Notes under the pieces: generated by a model | What the model was told of the DNA's origin: nothing | Seen by the model: the letters and a program-made list of their open reading frames with translations, nothing else | Databases searched by the model: none | Program-made: the position numbers and the translations under genes | Assembly: GCA_902761365.1 (NCBI GenBank) | Contig: CACWJZ010000026.1 | Coordinates: 1-45,556, forward strand | Direction of reading: 5' to 3' | Length of the DNA: 45,556 bases | From: an uncultured Eubacteriales bacterium | GTDB taxonomy: Bacteria > Bacillota > Clostridia > Christensenellales > CAG-138 | Shown here: positions 16,387 to 23,774 of the stretch, piece by piece | Layout of the letters: every line of letters starts with the position of its first letter | Numbering within the stretch: the first letter of the stretch is position 1

Positions 16387-16414
16387 AAAACCGATCCGCC
16401 AGGATCGGTTTTTC
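16387..16414 (+). terminator. Intrinsic terminator after the first sigma module
   Basis: AAAACCGATCC (16387-16397) pairs with GGATCGGTTTT (from 16402) across a GCCA loop, ending in a T run. Confidence 0.9.
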
Positions 16415-16415
16415 G

Positions 16416-16443
16416 TTGCAATCCCGTCGAATCGTGGTACAAT
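16416..16443 (+). promoter_or_regulatory. Sigma-A promoter of uridine kinase
   Basis: TTGCAA (16416-16421) and TACAAT (16438-16443) are spaced by 16 nt and lie 29 nt before the start codon, directly behind the previous terminator. Confidence 0.7.
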
Positions 16444-16472
16444 GTAACAAATGGACACAGGGGGAAAAGAGT

Positions 16473-17117
16473 ATGATCATCGTAGGCGTATGCGGCGCGT
16501 CCGGCAGCGGCAAGAGCACGCTGGCAAGGCGGATCAAGGAGGCCCTGTCCTGCAGCTGTGAGATCATCGGCCAGGACTGCTACTACAAGAGTTTTCCGGA
16601 GATACCCTTTGAGGAGCGGGTGCACCTCAATTACGACGAGCCCACCATCTTCAATTACGACGAGATGATCGAGGACTTGAACACCCTGTCCGAGGGGAAG
16701 CCCATCACCCGCAAGGGGTATAACTATGCCCGGCATTTGAGGGAGGACTCGGATGAGCTCATCTATCCCCCGGAGGTGCTGATCCTGGAGGGCATCCACA
16801 TCTTCTACGACAAGCGGCTTTGCGACATGATGGCCCTGAAGGTGTACATGCACGTGGACATCGACATGTGCTTGCTGCGCCGCATCTTCCGGGACATCAA
16901 GAGCCGGGGCCGGACCATCGAGAACATCTCGGAGCAGTATCTCTCCACGGTCAAGCCCATGTTCGAGAAGTACATCAAGGAGTATATCAACGACGCGGAC
17001 TTCGCCATCATGCGGGGCGGCAAGAACCGCATGGCCATCGACGCCATCACGGCCTACCTCACCACCAAGGTCCTGGCCGAGCGCTTCGAGAAGGAGAAGG
17101 CGGAGAAGGCGGAGTAG
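16473..17117 (+). CDS. udk: Uridine kinase
   Basis: A 214-residue cytosolic enzyme. The ATG at 16473 is preferred to an upstream in-frame start because it lies after GGGGGAAAAGAG and gives the normal N-terminus. The P-loop GASGSGKS is at residues 8-15. It is followed by QDCYYKSF and NYDEP (nucleoside-binding region), the LEGIHIFYD strand and the RDIKSRGRT lid segment with catalytic arginines. The family phosphorylates uridine and cytidine to UMP/CMP in pyrimidine salvage. It appears monocistronic, with its own promoter, and is followed by a hairpin repeat. It separates the two sigma modules and has no obvious link to either. Confidence 0.88.
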   Translation: MIIVGVCGASGSGKSTLARRIKEALSCSCEIIGQDCYYKSFPEIPFEERVHLNYDEPTIFNYDEMIEDLNTLSEGKPITRKGYNYARHLREDSDELIYPPEVLILEGIHIFYDKRLCDMMALKVYMHVDIDMCLLRRIFRDIKSRGRTIENISEQYLSTVKPMFEKYIKEYINDADFAIMRGGKNRMAIDAITAYLTTKVLAERFEKEKAEKAE

Positions 17118-17119
17118 AG

Positions 17120-17275
17120 TTTTTCTCTTTATACAAAGAGAAAAAGCGGCGGAAAAAGAGAAACTCAGAATGGATAAATAGTATTGTTGACCATCAGCTA
17201 ATCCCTATCAAAGCTCTTTGGGCCTGAACCCTTTCTTTCAAGAAAGGGTTCGTGCTTTATTTACTTCCTCTTCTA
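17120..17275 (+). repeat. Hairpin-bounded intergenic repeat, copy 1
   Basis: It opens with an 11-bp perfect hairpin (TTTTTCTCTTT/AAAGAGAAAAA, 17120-17145), continues with GCGGCGGAAAAAGAGAAA and a unique spacer, and closes with a second hairpin (AACCCTTTCTT/AAGAAAGGGTT, 17227-17250) followed by CGTGCTTTATTT. The same arrangement recurs at 26791 and, in expanded form, at 19518. The closing hairpin may terminate udk. Confidence 0.75.
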
Positions 17276-17277
17276 AA

Positions 17278-17307
17278 TGCAAGGAAACGGCTCGCTTAGG
17301 CGTATTA
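17278..17307 (+). promoter_or_regulatory. Candidate ECF-sigma promoter for the second sigma/anti-sigma module
   Basis: TGCAAGG (17278-17284) and CGTATTA (17301-17307) are separated by 16 nt, 19 nt before the start codon; GGAAAC overlaps the upstream box. The CGTA -10 is typical of ECF promoters, which suggests autoregulation. Confidence 0.45.
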
Positions 17308-17326
17308 GTGGTGAAAGGAGGCGGAC

Positions 17327-17845
17327 ATGGAAAGAAGAAAAGACACCTATCTGAGCGACAGCGACATCGTCCGCATCGTGGAGACCTATTCGGATATGCT
17401 GCTCAGGATCGCCCTCAATCGGGTGAAGAGCATCCCGGCGGCGGAGGACATCGTCCAGGGCGTGTTTGAGCGGCTCATGCGCCGACGGCCCATCTTCGAG
17501 AACCGGGAGCACGAGAAGGCCTGGCTCATCCGCACGGCGGTGAACCTGTGTTTGACGGACCTCAGGGCGGAGAGCCGCCACGGGGAGCTGCCCCTGGACG
17601 AGAACATCGCCCAAGATTACGGGGAGGACACATTCGATGTCCTGGACGCGGTGCAGACCCTGCCCACGCCGGATCGGTACGCGGTGTATCTCTACTACTA
17701 CGAGGGCTACGGCGTGAAGGACATCGGCAAGCTCCTCAAGGAGCCCGAGGGTACCATCAGCTCCCGGCTCTCCCGGGCGAGGAAGAAACTCAAGACCATC
17801 TTGGAAGGAGGCAACCATGGAAGACAGATACAGCAGCGCCTTTGA
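17327..17845 (+). CDS. ECF-type RNA polymerase sigma factor (second module)
   Basis: A 172-residue protein with region 2 (YSDMLLRIALNRVKSIPAAE and DIVQGVFERLMRRRP) and region 4 (LPTPDRYAVYLYYYEGYGVKDIG, then TISSRLSRARKKLKTIL). It is about the same length as the first sigma factor and shares the phrase pattern HEKAWLIRTAVN, so the two are probably related ECF subgroup members. AAAGGAGG precedes the ATG. The 3' end overlaps the next gene by 29 nt, tying synthesis of sigma to its presumed anti-sigma. Confidence 0.9.
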   Translation: MERRKDTYLSDSDIVRIVETYSDMLLRIALNRVKSIPAAEDIVQGVFERLMRRRPIFENREHEKAWLIRTAVNLCLTDLRAESRHGELPLDENIAQDYGEDTFDVLDAVQTLPTPDRYAVYLYYYEGYGVKDIGKLLKEPEGTISSRLSRARKKLKTILEGGNHGRQIQQRL

Positions 17846-19502
17846 CGAAGTGCGCGCTTCCGATACATTCAAGGCCCGCATGGTATCGCGCATGCGGGAG
17901 CTGAACGAAGCGGAACCGGAGGAACGGCCCCATCGCACCGTCAGCGTGCCCCGGCGGCTGAAGAAGCGGACGCTGACGGTCCTCATCGCGGCGGCCATCC
18001 TGCTCATCGGCGGCACGGCGTTGGCCATCGGCCTCAGCGCCATGATCGGCGCCCGGGACCGGGCCCAAACGGCCATCGCCTCCTACCAGGCGGTGCTGGA
18101 GGGGAAGGGGCTGCCGGAGGATGGGGCGAACCTGCCCGAAAACAGCGTACCCGCGCCGTCGCCCTACATCACCTACGCCCAGTTCCAGGCCGACGAGGAG
18201 GGCAAGTGGCTGCCTAACACCCTGCCGGACGTCAACGTGACCGCCCAGGCAGGCGGGCTCACGGTGCGGCTGGATGCATTGATCTTCCGAACGGAGTTCG
18301 ACCAGCTGGCTTGCTACCTGCTGGTGGAGGGGGAGCGGCCCGTGCCCTACGCCCTGACCGAGCTTCGCCTGTCCATCAACGGCGGGGAGCCCCTGAAGAC
18401 CCGTTCGGAGCTGGAATGGGAACAGAATCACAGGAGCTCTCGCGCCACGCCCCAGCCGGTGGCGGACTGGAACACGGACACCAGCGACACCAACTACCTG
18501 ACCTTCCCCCTGGCGGAGAATCCATTCCGGGCCGGGAACACCTTCACCCTGACGGGCAAGCTCAACGGCGAAGCCTTCACCCTGACCTACACCTTCACCG
18601 AGGAACGGTATGAGGAGCTCCGCCAGACCCAGCTCCAGGAGGTCAACGCCATCGGCGCGGTGATCAACGCCATCCCCGACGAGACCATCCCCGTGAACGT
18701 GACCGGCTGCGGGTACATGGTGGAGGAGATCGCCCTGGTGGACCACTTCATCTACTTCACGGTGACATTGGACCCCGCCTGGCCTGCGGGCAAGGACCAT
18801 CCCGGCGCGCCCTACGACACCTACGACCAGGGCCTTTGGATGGCGGTGGACGGCATGCTCTATGAGGACGAGTTCGTCAGCGCTGCCGACGACGAGAACG
18901 GAGTCAACCACGCTATCTACCGGGCTTACTTCCCCTATGATGAGACCAACCTGCCCACCACATCCCTGCTGTCCATGAGCCGGGTCATCTTCCGGATCGA
19001 GTGGGCCACGGGGAAGGTCACCGCGCCGGTGGAGGACGTGGAGTACAACGAGTGGCGCAAGGAGAGCATGGAACTCTCCAGCCTCGATTACAGCACGGAC
19101 TATATCGCCAAGGTGAACGAGAAGGCCGACACCTTCACAGTCAGCCAGGTGGTCTATCTCAACGCCTGGGCCGGATACTTCGCCCTGGTGGTGGAGACGG
19201 ACCAGGCGGTGGAGAAGCCCCTCTACGGCATGGACCGGCAGCCCGTGGTCACGGTGAACGGCGTGAAGCTCAACAACCACACCAACTACATCCAGACCCC
19301 CAACGACTTCATGGGCGGCTCCGATCAAGGCGGCAAGCGGGTGGGCTTCTGGCTGGACGCCCCGGCCTTTAGGCTCCTTCCCGACACCTTCGACGTGACC
19401 GTCAGCTGGAACGGCAGCTCCGTCACCTTCCCCCTGCACAAGGCGGACTTCCAGCCCGGCGACGCCCAGCACGGGGAGTACCATAAGCTGTTCGGGTTCT
19501 GA
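17817..19502 (+). CDS. Membrane anti-sigma-like protein with large extracytoplasmic domain
   Basis: A 561-residue protein starting at ATG 17817 after GAAGGAGG. The N-terminal 50 residues (with DEVRASDTFKARMVSRM, similar to the cytoplasmic helices of DUF4179-type anti-sigma proteins) precede one membrane segment (about 52-74). The remaining 480 residues are outside and look like several immunoglobulin-like beta domains rich in acidic and aromatic residues; no catalytic motif is visible. The predicted role is anchoring and inhibiting the sigma factor encoded just upstream. The assignment as anti-sigma relies on gene order, overlap and topology. Confidence 0.72.
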   Translation: MEDRYSSAFDEVRASDTFKARMVSRMRELNEAEPEERPHRTVSVPRRLKKRTLTVLIAAAILLIGGTALAIGLSAMIGARDRAQTAIASYQAVLEGKGLPEDGANLPENSVPAPSPYITYAQFQADEEGKWLPNTLPDVNVTAQAGGLTVRLDALIFRTEFDQLACYLLVEGERPVPYALTELRLSINGGEPLKTRSELEWEQNHRSSRATPQPVADWNTDTSDTNYLTFPLAENPFRAGNTFTLTGKLNGEAFTLTYTFTEERYEELRQTQLQEVNAIGAVINAIPDETIPVNVTGCGYMVEEIALVDHFIYFTVTLDPAWPAGKDHPGAPYDTYDQGLWMAVDGMLYEDEFVSAADDENGVNHAIYRAYFPYDETNLPTTSLLSMSRVIFRIEWATGKVTAPVEDVEYNEWRKESMELSSLDYSTDYIAKVNEKADTFTVSQVVYLNAWAGYFALVVETDQAVEKPLYGMDRQPVVTVNGVKLNNHTNYIQTPNDFMGGSDQGGKRVGFWLDAPAFRLLPDTFDVTVSWNGSSVTFPLHKADFQPGDAQHGEYHKLFGF

Positions 19503-19517
19503 GAAGGATATATATTT

Positions 19518-19665
19518 GCCGCCTTTTCTCTTTAGACAAAGAGAAAAGGCGGCGGGAAAAGAGAAACTTAAGAAGGGGACTGGCTTTTCTTGCGAGAGCC
19601 AAATCCCCTTCTTTGTTTCTCTTTTCGGTTCCTTTTTTCTCTTCTCATGAAGAGAAAAAAGGAAC
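19518..19665. repeat. Large nested inverted repeat between convergent genes, copy 2 of the hairpin family
   Basis: A perfect 16-bp hairpin (GCCGCCTTTTCTCTTT and its complement, 19518-19553) and a perfect 17-bp hairpin (GTTCCTTTTTTCTCTTC and its complement, 19628-19665) face each other. Between them GAAAAGAGAAAC and AAGAAGGGGA are mirrored by TCCCCTTCTT and GTTTCTCTTTTC, so the whole unit is one nested palindrome. It probably terminates transcription from both sides. The first hairpin and the following purine tract match copies at 17120 and 26791. Confidence 0.8.
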
Positions 19666-19671
19666 AACAAA

Positions 19672-20442
19672 TCACTTCGCGTACAATAAACTGATGAGCT
19701 TGTTGGCCGCGCCGCTGGGCAATATCCGCATGAGGACGTTGACCAGGTTGTAGGAGAAGCCGGGGATGTAGAGGGGCTTCACGCGGCGTTTCAGGGCCAC
19801 GCGGGCGATGAGGGCGCCCACGGTCTCGGCCGGGACGCCGTGTTGCTCGTCGTGCTCCATGCGCGTCACGGACCGCTCTATCCGGCCGCCGTAGAGGCCC
19901 TCCGGGTCGTCGATCTTCTCTCGGGCGGCGGTGAAACCGGTCTTGGTGTCCCCGGGGAGCACGGCGGCGAGGGTGATGCCGAAGGGCGAAAGCTCATTCC
20001 CCATGGCCATGGTGTAGGACTGGACGGCGGCCTTGGAGGCGGAGTACCAGGTCTGGAAGGGGATGGGCACGAACCCGGCCACAGAGCCGGTGTTCACGAT
20101 CCGCCCGCCTCCCTGCTTGCGCATGGCGGGGATCACCGCGTTCACCATATTGGCCGTGCCGAAAAGGTTCACGTCCAGTTGCTTCTTGGCGGCCTCCAAA
20201 GAGGTGAGCTCCGCGGCACCGGAGATGCCGAACCCTGCGCAGTTTACCAGGATATCGATATGGCCCTCCCTATCAAGGACCGTCTGCACGGCGGCTCGGA
20301 CGCTTGCCTCGTCCGACACGTCGCAGGGGATCTCCCCGTGGCGGCTCAGGGCGTAGACCGTGCAGCCCTTCTCCCGCAGGGCCCGCACCGCGGCCAGGCC
20401 GATGCCGCTGGTGCCGCCGGTGACGATGGCTACCTTATTCAT
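19672..20442 (-). CDS. Short-chain dehydrogenase/reductase next to a serine palmitoyltransferase-like gene
   Basis: A 256-residue classical SDR. The cofactor motif TGGTSGIG is at residues 8-15, NCAG near 67-70, and the catalytic Ser120, Tyr133 and Lys137 (YSASK) have canonical spacing. A hydrophobic C-terminal part (ILPSGAANKLISLLY) suggests membrane or lipid contact. Its start overlaps the end of the upstream aminotransferase-fold gene by 8 nt. Because the partner resembles serine palmitoyltransferase, reduction of a 3-keto sphingoid base (as done by eukaryotic KDSR/Tsc10, also an SDR) is a plausible role. The SDR family alone does not fix the substrate; another ketone or alcohol is possible. 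Confidence 0.82.
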   Translation of the reverse strand: MNKVAIVTGGTSGIGLAAVRALREKGCTVYALSRHGEIPCDVSDEASVRAAVQTVLDREGHIDILVNCAGFGISGAAELTSLEAAKKQLDVNLFGTANMVNAVIPAMRKQGGGRIVNTGSVAGFVPIPFQTWYSASKAAVQSYTMAMGNELSPFGITLAAVLPGDTKTGFTAAREKIDDPEGLYGGRIERSVTRMEHDEQHGVPAETVGALIARVALKRRVKPLYIPGFSYNLVNVLMRILPSGAANKLISLLYAK

Positions 20443-21613
20443 GGTCGGCCTCCAAGACCCGCTGCAGCACGTCCGCCGCCTCGTCCAGCAGCGGCTCCGT
20501 ATGGGTGGCCATCAGGCTGGTCCGGAGCATGCACCCGTCCGCAGGAGCGGCAGGGGGCAGGACCGTGTTCACGTAGACCCCGTTCTCGTACAGGCCTCTG
20601 GCGATGTGCAGCGTCCGCTCCGCCTGGTAGGTGAAGATGGGCACGATGGGGGTCTTGCTCTCCCGGATGACCAGGCCCCGGGCCTTCAGCGCGCCGCGGA
20701 AATGGTCGCTGAGGTCGCTGAGCCGCCGGGGGAGCTCCGGGTGCGCTTCCAGATGCCGCAGGGCCGCCAGGGCCGTGGCGCAGCTGGCGGGCGGGATGGA
20801 GGCGGAGAAGATGAAGGGACGGGAGTTATGGCGCACGTAGTCCACCACCCGTTCGTCCGCGGCCATGTATCCCCCCAGGCTGGCCAGGGACTTGGAGAAG
20901 GTGCCCATGTACACGTCCACCTCCTGCTCGAGACCGAAGTGGCTGGCGGTGCCCCGGCCGCCCTCGCCGATGGTGCCCAGACCGTGGGCGTCGTCCACCA
21001 TGACCCGGGCCCCGTATTGCTTGGCCAGCCGAACGATGCTGGGCAGGTCTGCGATGTCGCCGCCCATGGAGAACACGCCGTCGGTGATGATGAGGGCGCC
21101 GGCGGTGTCCGGCACCTGCTTGAGACACCGCTCCAGGTCCTCCATGTCGCTGTGCCGATAGCGGAGCATCTTGCCGAAGCTCAGCCGGGTGCCGTCATAG
21201 ATGCTGGCGTGGTTCTCCCGGTCCAGGATCATATAGTCGCTGCGGCCCACCAGGGCGCTGATGATGCCCAGATTGGACTGGAATCCGGTGGAGAAGGTCA
21301 TGGCCGCCTCCTTGCGGAGAAACCGGGCCAGCTCATGTTCCAGCTCCAGATGCATGGACAGCGTCCCGTTCAGGAACCGGGAGCCGGAGCAGCCCGTGCC
21401 GAATTCCTCCAGGGCGCGAACGCCCGCTTCCACCACCTCGGGGCAGCTGGTGAGGCCCAGGTAGTTGTTGGAGCCCAGCATGATCCGGCGCTTGCCCTCC
21501 ATGACCACTTCGGGTCCCTGCCGGGTCTCCAAGGCGTGAAAATAGGGGTAGATGCCCTTTTCCCGGAACCCGTCGGCTATGGACGGGACGTAACATTTTG
21601 CGAAAAGGTCCAT
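20435..21613 (-). CDS. Alpha-oxoamine synthase resembling serine palmitoyltransferase
   Basis: A 392-residue PLP enzyme of the alpha-oxoamine synthase family, which condenses an amino acid with an acyl-thioester. Features include GIYPYF near residue 20, GSNNYLGL, GTGCSGSRFLNGT, His135 in ENHAS (ring stacking on PLP), VDDAHG and the Schiff-base Lys241 in TFSKSLASLGG. The last motif and the GIYPYF/GSRFLNGT blocks match bacterial serine palmitoyltransferases better than BioF (TLGKAFG) or glycine C-acetyltransferase (TLGKALGG), judging from remembered family sequences. It is the first gene of a two-gene operon with an SDR and has its own promoter. The main alternative is a BioF-like or other oxoamine synthase of unknown acyl donor. 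Confidence 0.8.
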   Translation of the reverse strand: MDLFAKCYVPSIADGFREKGIYPYFHALETRQGPEVVMEGKRRIMLGSNNYLGLTSCPEVVEAGVRALEEFGTGCSGSRFLNGTLSMHLELEHELARFLRKEAAMTFSTGFQSNLGIISALVGRSDYMILDRENHASIYDGTRLSFGKMLRYRHSDMEDLERCLKQVPDTAGALIITDGVFSMGGDIADLPSIVRLAKQYGARVMVDDAHGLGTIGEGGRGTASHFGLEQEVDVYMGTFSKSLASLGGYMAADERVVDYVRHNSRPFIFSASIPPASCATALAALRHLEAHPELPRRLSDLSDHFRGALKARGLVIRESKTPIVPIFTYQAERTLHIARGLYENGVYVNTVLPPAAPADGCMLRTSLMATHTEPLLDEAADVLQRVLEADHE

Positions 21614-21659
21614 TGGTTCTCTCTCCTTCAGATTCGTTCAAAATTTTAAATTATATCAT

Positions 21660-21688
21660 AGTATACAGTCGCGGGCTCCATCTGTCAA
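21660..21688 (-). promoter_or_regulatory. Sigma-A promoter of the oxoamine synthase-SDR operon
   Basis: On the minus strand TTGACA (21688-21683) and TATACT (21665-21660) are spaced by 17 nt, about 47 nt before the start codon. A consensus -35 and near-consensus -10 suggest good expression. Confidence 0.8.
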
Positions 21689-21750
21689 ACAAAACATGGA
21701 CGCGGCATGGCATCCTGTCGAATCAAATCGTATTATATTTCCCTAAACCA

Positions 21751-21779
21751 TTGACAAATGGGGGTACAGATGATATAAA
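21751..21779 (+). promoter_or_regulatory. Sigma-A promoter of the regulator-potABCD operon
   Basis: TTGACA (21751-21756) and TATAAA (21774-21779) are spaced by 17 nt. It diverges from the oxoamine synthase promoter about 60 nt away. Confidence 0.82.
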
Positions 21780-21791
21780 CAGTATGATTTC

Positions 21792-21818
21792 GTTTAGTGA
21801 TTGTAAACTTGAAGTTTA
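21792..21818 (+). promoter_or_regulatory. Candidate operator with three GTTTA/TAAAC half-sites
   Basis: TAAACTTGAAGTTTA (21804-21818) is a perfect 7-bp inverted repeat about a central G, and GTTTA at 21792-21796 forms a second dyad with TAAAC at 21804. The sites lie just after the predicted transcription start of the regulator gene, where a repressor would block its own operon. Confidence 0.5.
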
Positions 21819-21831
21819 GAAAGGCTAACGC

Positions 21832-22372
21832 ATGGAGATCGGGAGCAAGATCAAGCGATTGCGGGTGCGGCTGGGCCTCACCCAGGAGGAGCTGGCGGCC
21901 CGGACGGAGCACCAAGGGGTTCATCTCCCAGCTGGAGCGGGACATCACCTCGCCCTCCATCGCCACGCTGATGGACATCCTGGAGGCGTTGGGCACCAAC
22001 GTCAGCGAGTTCTTCAGCGACAGGGAGGAGGACGCCCTGGCCGTCTACTCCGCGGACGATATGTTCCTCAAAGAGGACGAGGAGGCGGGGGTAACCATCC
22101 GCTGGCTGGTGACCAACGCCCAGCGGAACGCCCTGGAGCCCATTTTGGTGACCCTGGCCCCCGGCGCGTCCACGGAGGCAGACGATCCCCACGAGGGGGA
22201 GGAGTTCGGCTACGTGCTCTCGGGCACCGTCACCCTCATCTGCGGGGACCAGAAGCGCAAGGTCCGGCGGGGGGACGCCTTTTATTTTCACCCCACCGGG
22301 GTACACTATTTGACCAACAGCGGCAAATCGGAGGGGAAGGTGCTCTGGGTGAGCACGCCCCCTTCCTTCTAA
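21832..22372 (+). pseudogene. XRE-cupin transcriptional regulator of the pot operon, frameshifted
   Basis: The first frame from ATG 21832 encodes a helix-turn-helix start (MEIGSKIKRLRVRLGLTQEE, LAARTE) and then runs into nonsense-like sequence at about 21910. The continuation (TKGFISQLERDITSPSIATL, then a C-terminal cupin with GEEFGYVLSGTVTL) is in another frame. Restoring a codon such as CTC or CTG before the Thr-Lys pair, that is adding 2 nt after 21909, gives a normal protein of about 180 residues. Proteins of this type commonly control adjacent polyamine transporters. If the lesion is real the protein lacks half its DNA-binding domain and the pot operon may be derepressed; a sequencing error is the main alternative. 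No slippery sequence for programmed frameshifting is seen. Confidence 0.8.
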
Positions 22373-22394
22373 GAAACAGCGGGAGGAGAGAATC

Positions 22395-23768
22395 ATGGGC
22401 AAAAGACTGATCGAGCTCAGGGACGTTTCCAAGGAGTACGACGGCGACCTCGCCTTGGACCACGTGAACCTGTATATCAACGACGGGGAGTTTTTGACGC
22501 TGCTGGGTCCCTCCGGCTGCGGCAAGACCACCATGCTGCGGCTCATCGCGGGCTTCATTATGCCCACCACCGGCCAGATCCTGATGAACGGCACGGACAT
22601 CGCCAAGGTCCCCCCCTACAAGCGGGAGATCAACACCGTGTTCCAGAAGTACGCCCTGTTCCCCCATCTCAACGTCTTTGACAACATCGCCTTCGGTCTG
22701 CGCATCAAGAAGACCCCCAAGGACCAGATCGAGCAGAAGGTCAACGCCATGCTGAAGCTGGTGAACCTGGAGGGCTACGGGAAGCGCTGGATCGACCAGC
22801 TTTCCGGCGGCCAGCAGCAGCGGGTGGCCATCGCCCGGGCCTTGGTGAATCAGCCCAAGGTGCTGCTCCTGGATGAGCCCCTGGGGGCTCTCGATCTGAA
22901 GCTCCGCAAGGAGATGCAGGTGGAGTTGAAGCGCATGCAGCAGCAGCTGGGCATCACCTTCATCTACGTGACCCACGACCAGGAGGAAGCATTGACCATG
23001 TCGGACACCATCGTGGTCATGAAGGACGGGGTCATCCAGCAGATCGGCAAGCCCACCGACATCTATAACGAGCCCAAAAACCCATTCGTGGCGGACTTCA
23101 TCGGCGAGAGCAACATCGTCCCCGCCGTCATGATGGACGACTACAAGGTCCGTTTCAAGGGCCTGAACTTCAAGTGCGTGGACGCAGGCTTCGGCAAGAA
23201 CGTGGAGGTGGACGTGGTCATCCGCCCCGAGGACATCGACATCGTGGCCCCCGAGAAGGCTCGGGTGGTAGGCAAGGTGGTGTCCGTGGTGTTCATGGGT
23301 GTCCACTACGAGATCGATGTGGACTGTGGTGGCTACGAATGGGTGGTCCATTCCACGGACTTTGCCGCTGTGGGCGATACCGTGGGCATATCCATTCCTC
23401 CCGACGCCATCCATGTCATGAAGAAGACCCGGGCCACCAATCTGTTCGACGCCGAGGTCTGGCCCAGCGAGGGCATGATCTACATCGACGACGTGGGCTT
23501 CGCGGCCAACGATCTCGAGGGTTACGAAAAGAAGGAGATCGCCATGGTGGAGATCGATCCCGCCAAGGTGAAGATCGTGAAGCCCCAGGATGCCAAGCTC
23601 ACCGGCACCATCAAGAGCTGTATGTTCCTGGGTACTCACTACCAGATCACCGTCTCCTGCGAGGAGAACGACTGGATCGCCCATTCCGAGGAGTTCATGG
23701 AGGACGGCGAGGAGGTGGGCATCCTGGTGGACGCCCAGGACCTCATTCTGACGGACAAGAAGGAGTAA
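22395..23768 (+). CDS. potA: Spermidine/putrescine ABC transporter ATP-binding protein with two TOBE domains
   Basis: A 457-residue ABC ATPase. Walker A GPSGCGKT is at 38-45, followed by the Q-loop region FQKYALFPH, the signature LSGGQQQR, Walker [13 protein letters not shown] and the switch histidine in VTHDQEEAL. The usual PotA is about 350-380 residues; the extra length comes from a second C-terminal TOBE-like module. [19 protein letters not shown] and [19 protein letters not shown] are clearly repeats of each other. It energises uptake of polyamines together with the two permeases and binding protein encoded next. It starts 22 nt after the regulator and 6 nt before potB. Confidence 0.93.
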   Translation: MGKRLIELRDVSKEYDGDLALDHVNLYINDGEFLTLLGPSGCGKTTMLRLIAGFIMPTTGQILMNGTDIAKVPPYKREINTVFQKYALFPHLNVFDNIAFGLRIKKTPKDQIEQKVNAMLKLVNLEGYGKRWIDQLSGGQQQRVAIARALVNQPKVLLLDEPLGALDLKLRKEMQVELKRMQQQLGITFIYVTHDQEEALTMSDTIVVMKDGVIQQIGKPTDIYNEPKNPFVADFIGESNIVPAVMMDDYKVRFKGLNFKCVDAGFGKNVEVDVVIRPEDIDIVAPEKARVVGKVVSVVFMGVHYEIDVDCGGYEWVVHSTDFAAVGDTVGISIPPDAIHVMKKTRATNLFDAEVWPSEGMIYIDDVGFAANDLEGYEKKEIAMVEIDPAKVKIVKPQDAKLTGTIKSCMFLGTHYQITVSCEENDWIAHSEEFMEDGEEVGILVDAQDLILTDKKE

Positions 23769-23774
23769 GGGCCC

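Noticed and set aside
21900-21915. Programmed ribosomal frameshift in the XRE-cupin gene
   Set aside because: No slippery heptamer or downstream stimulatory structure is apparent, and this protein family does not normally use recoding.
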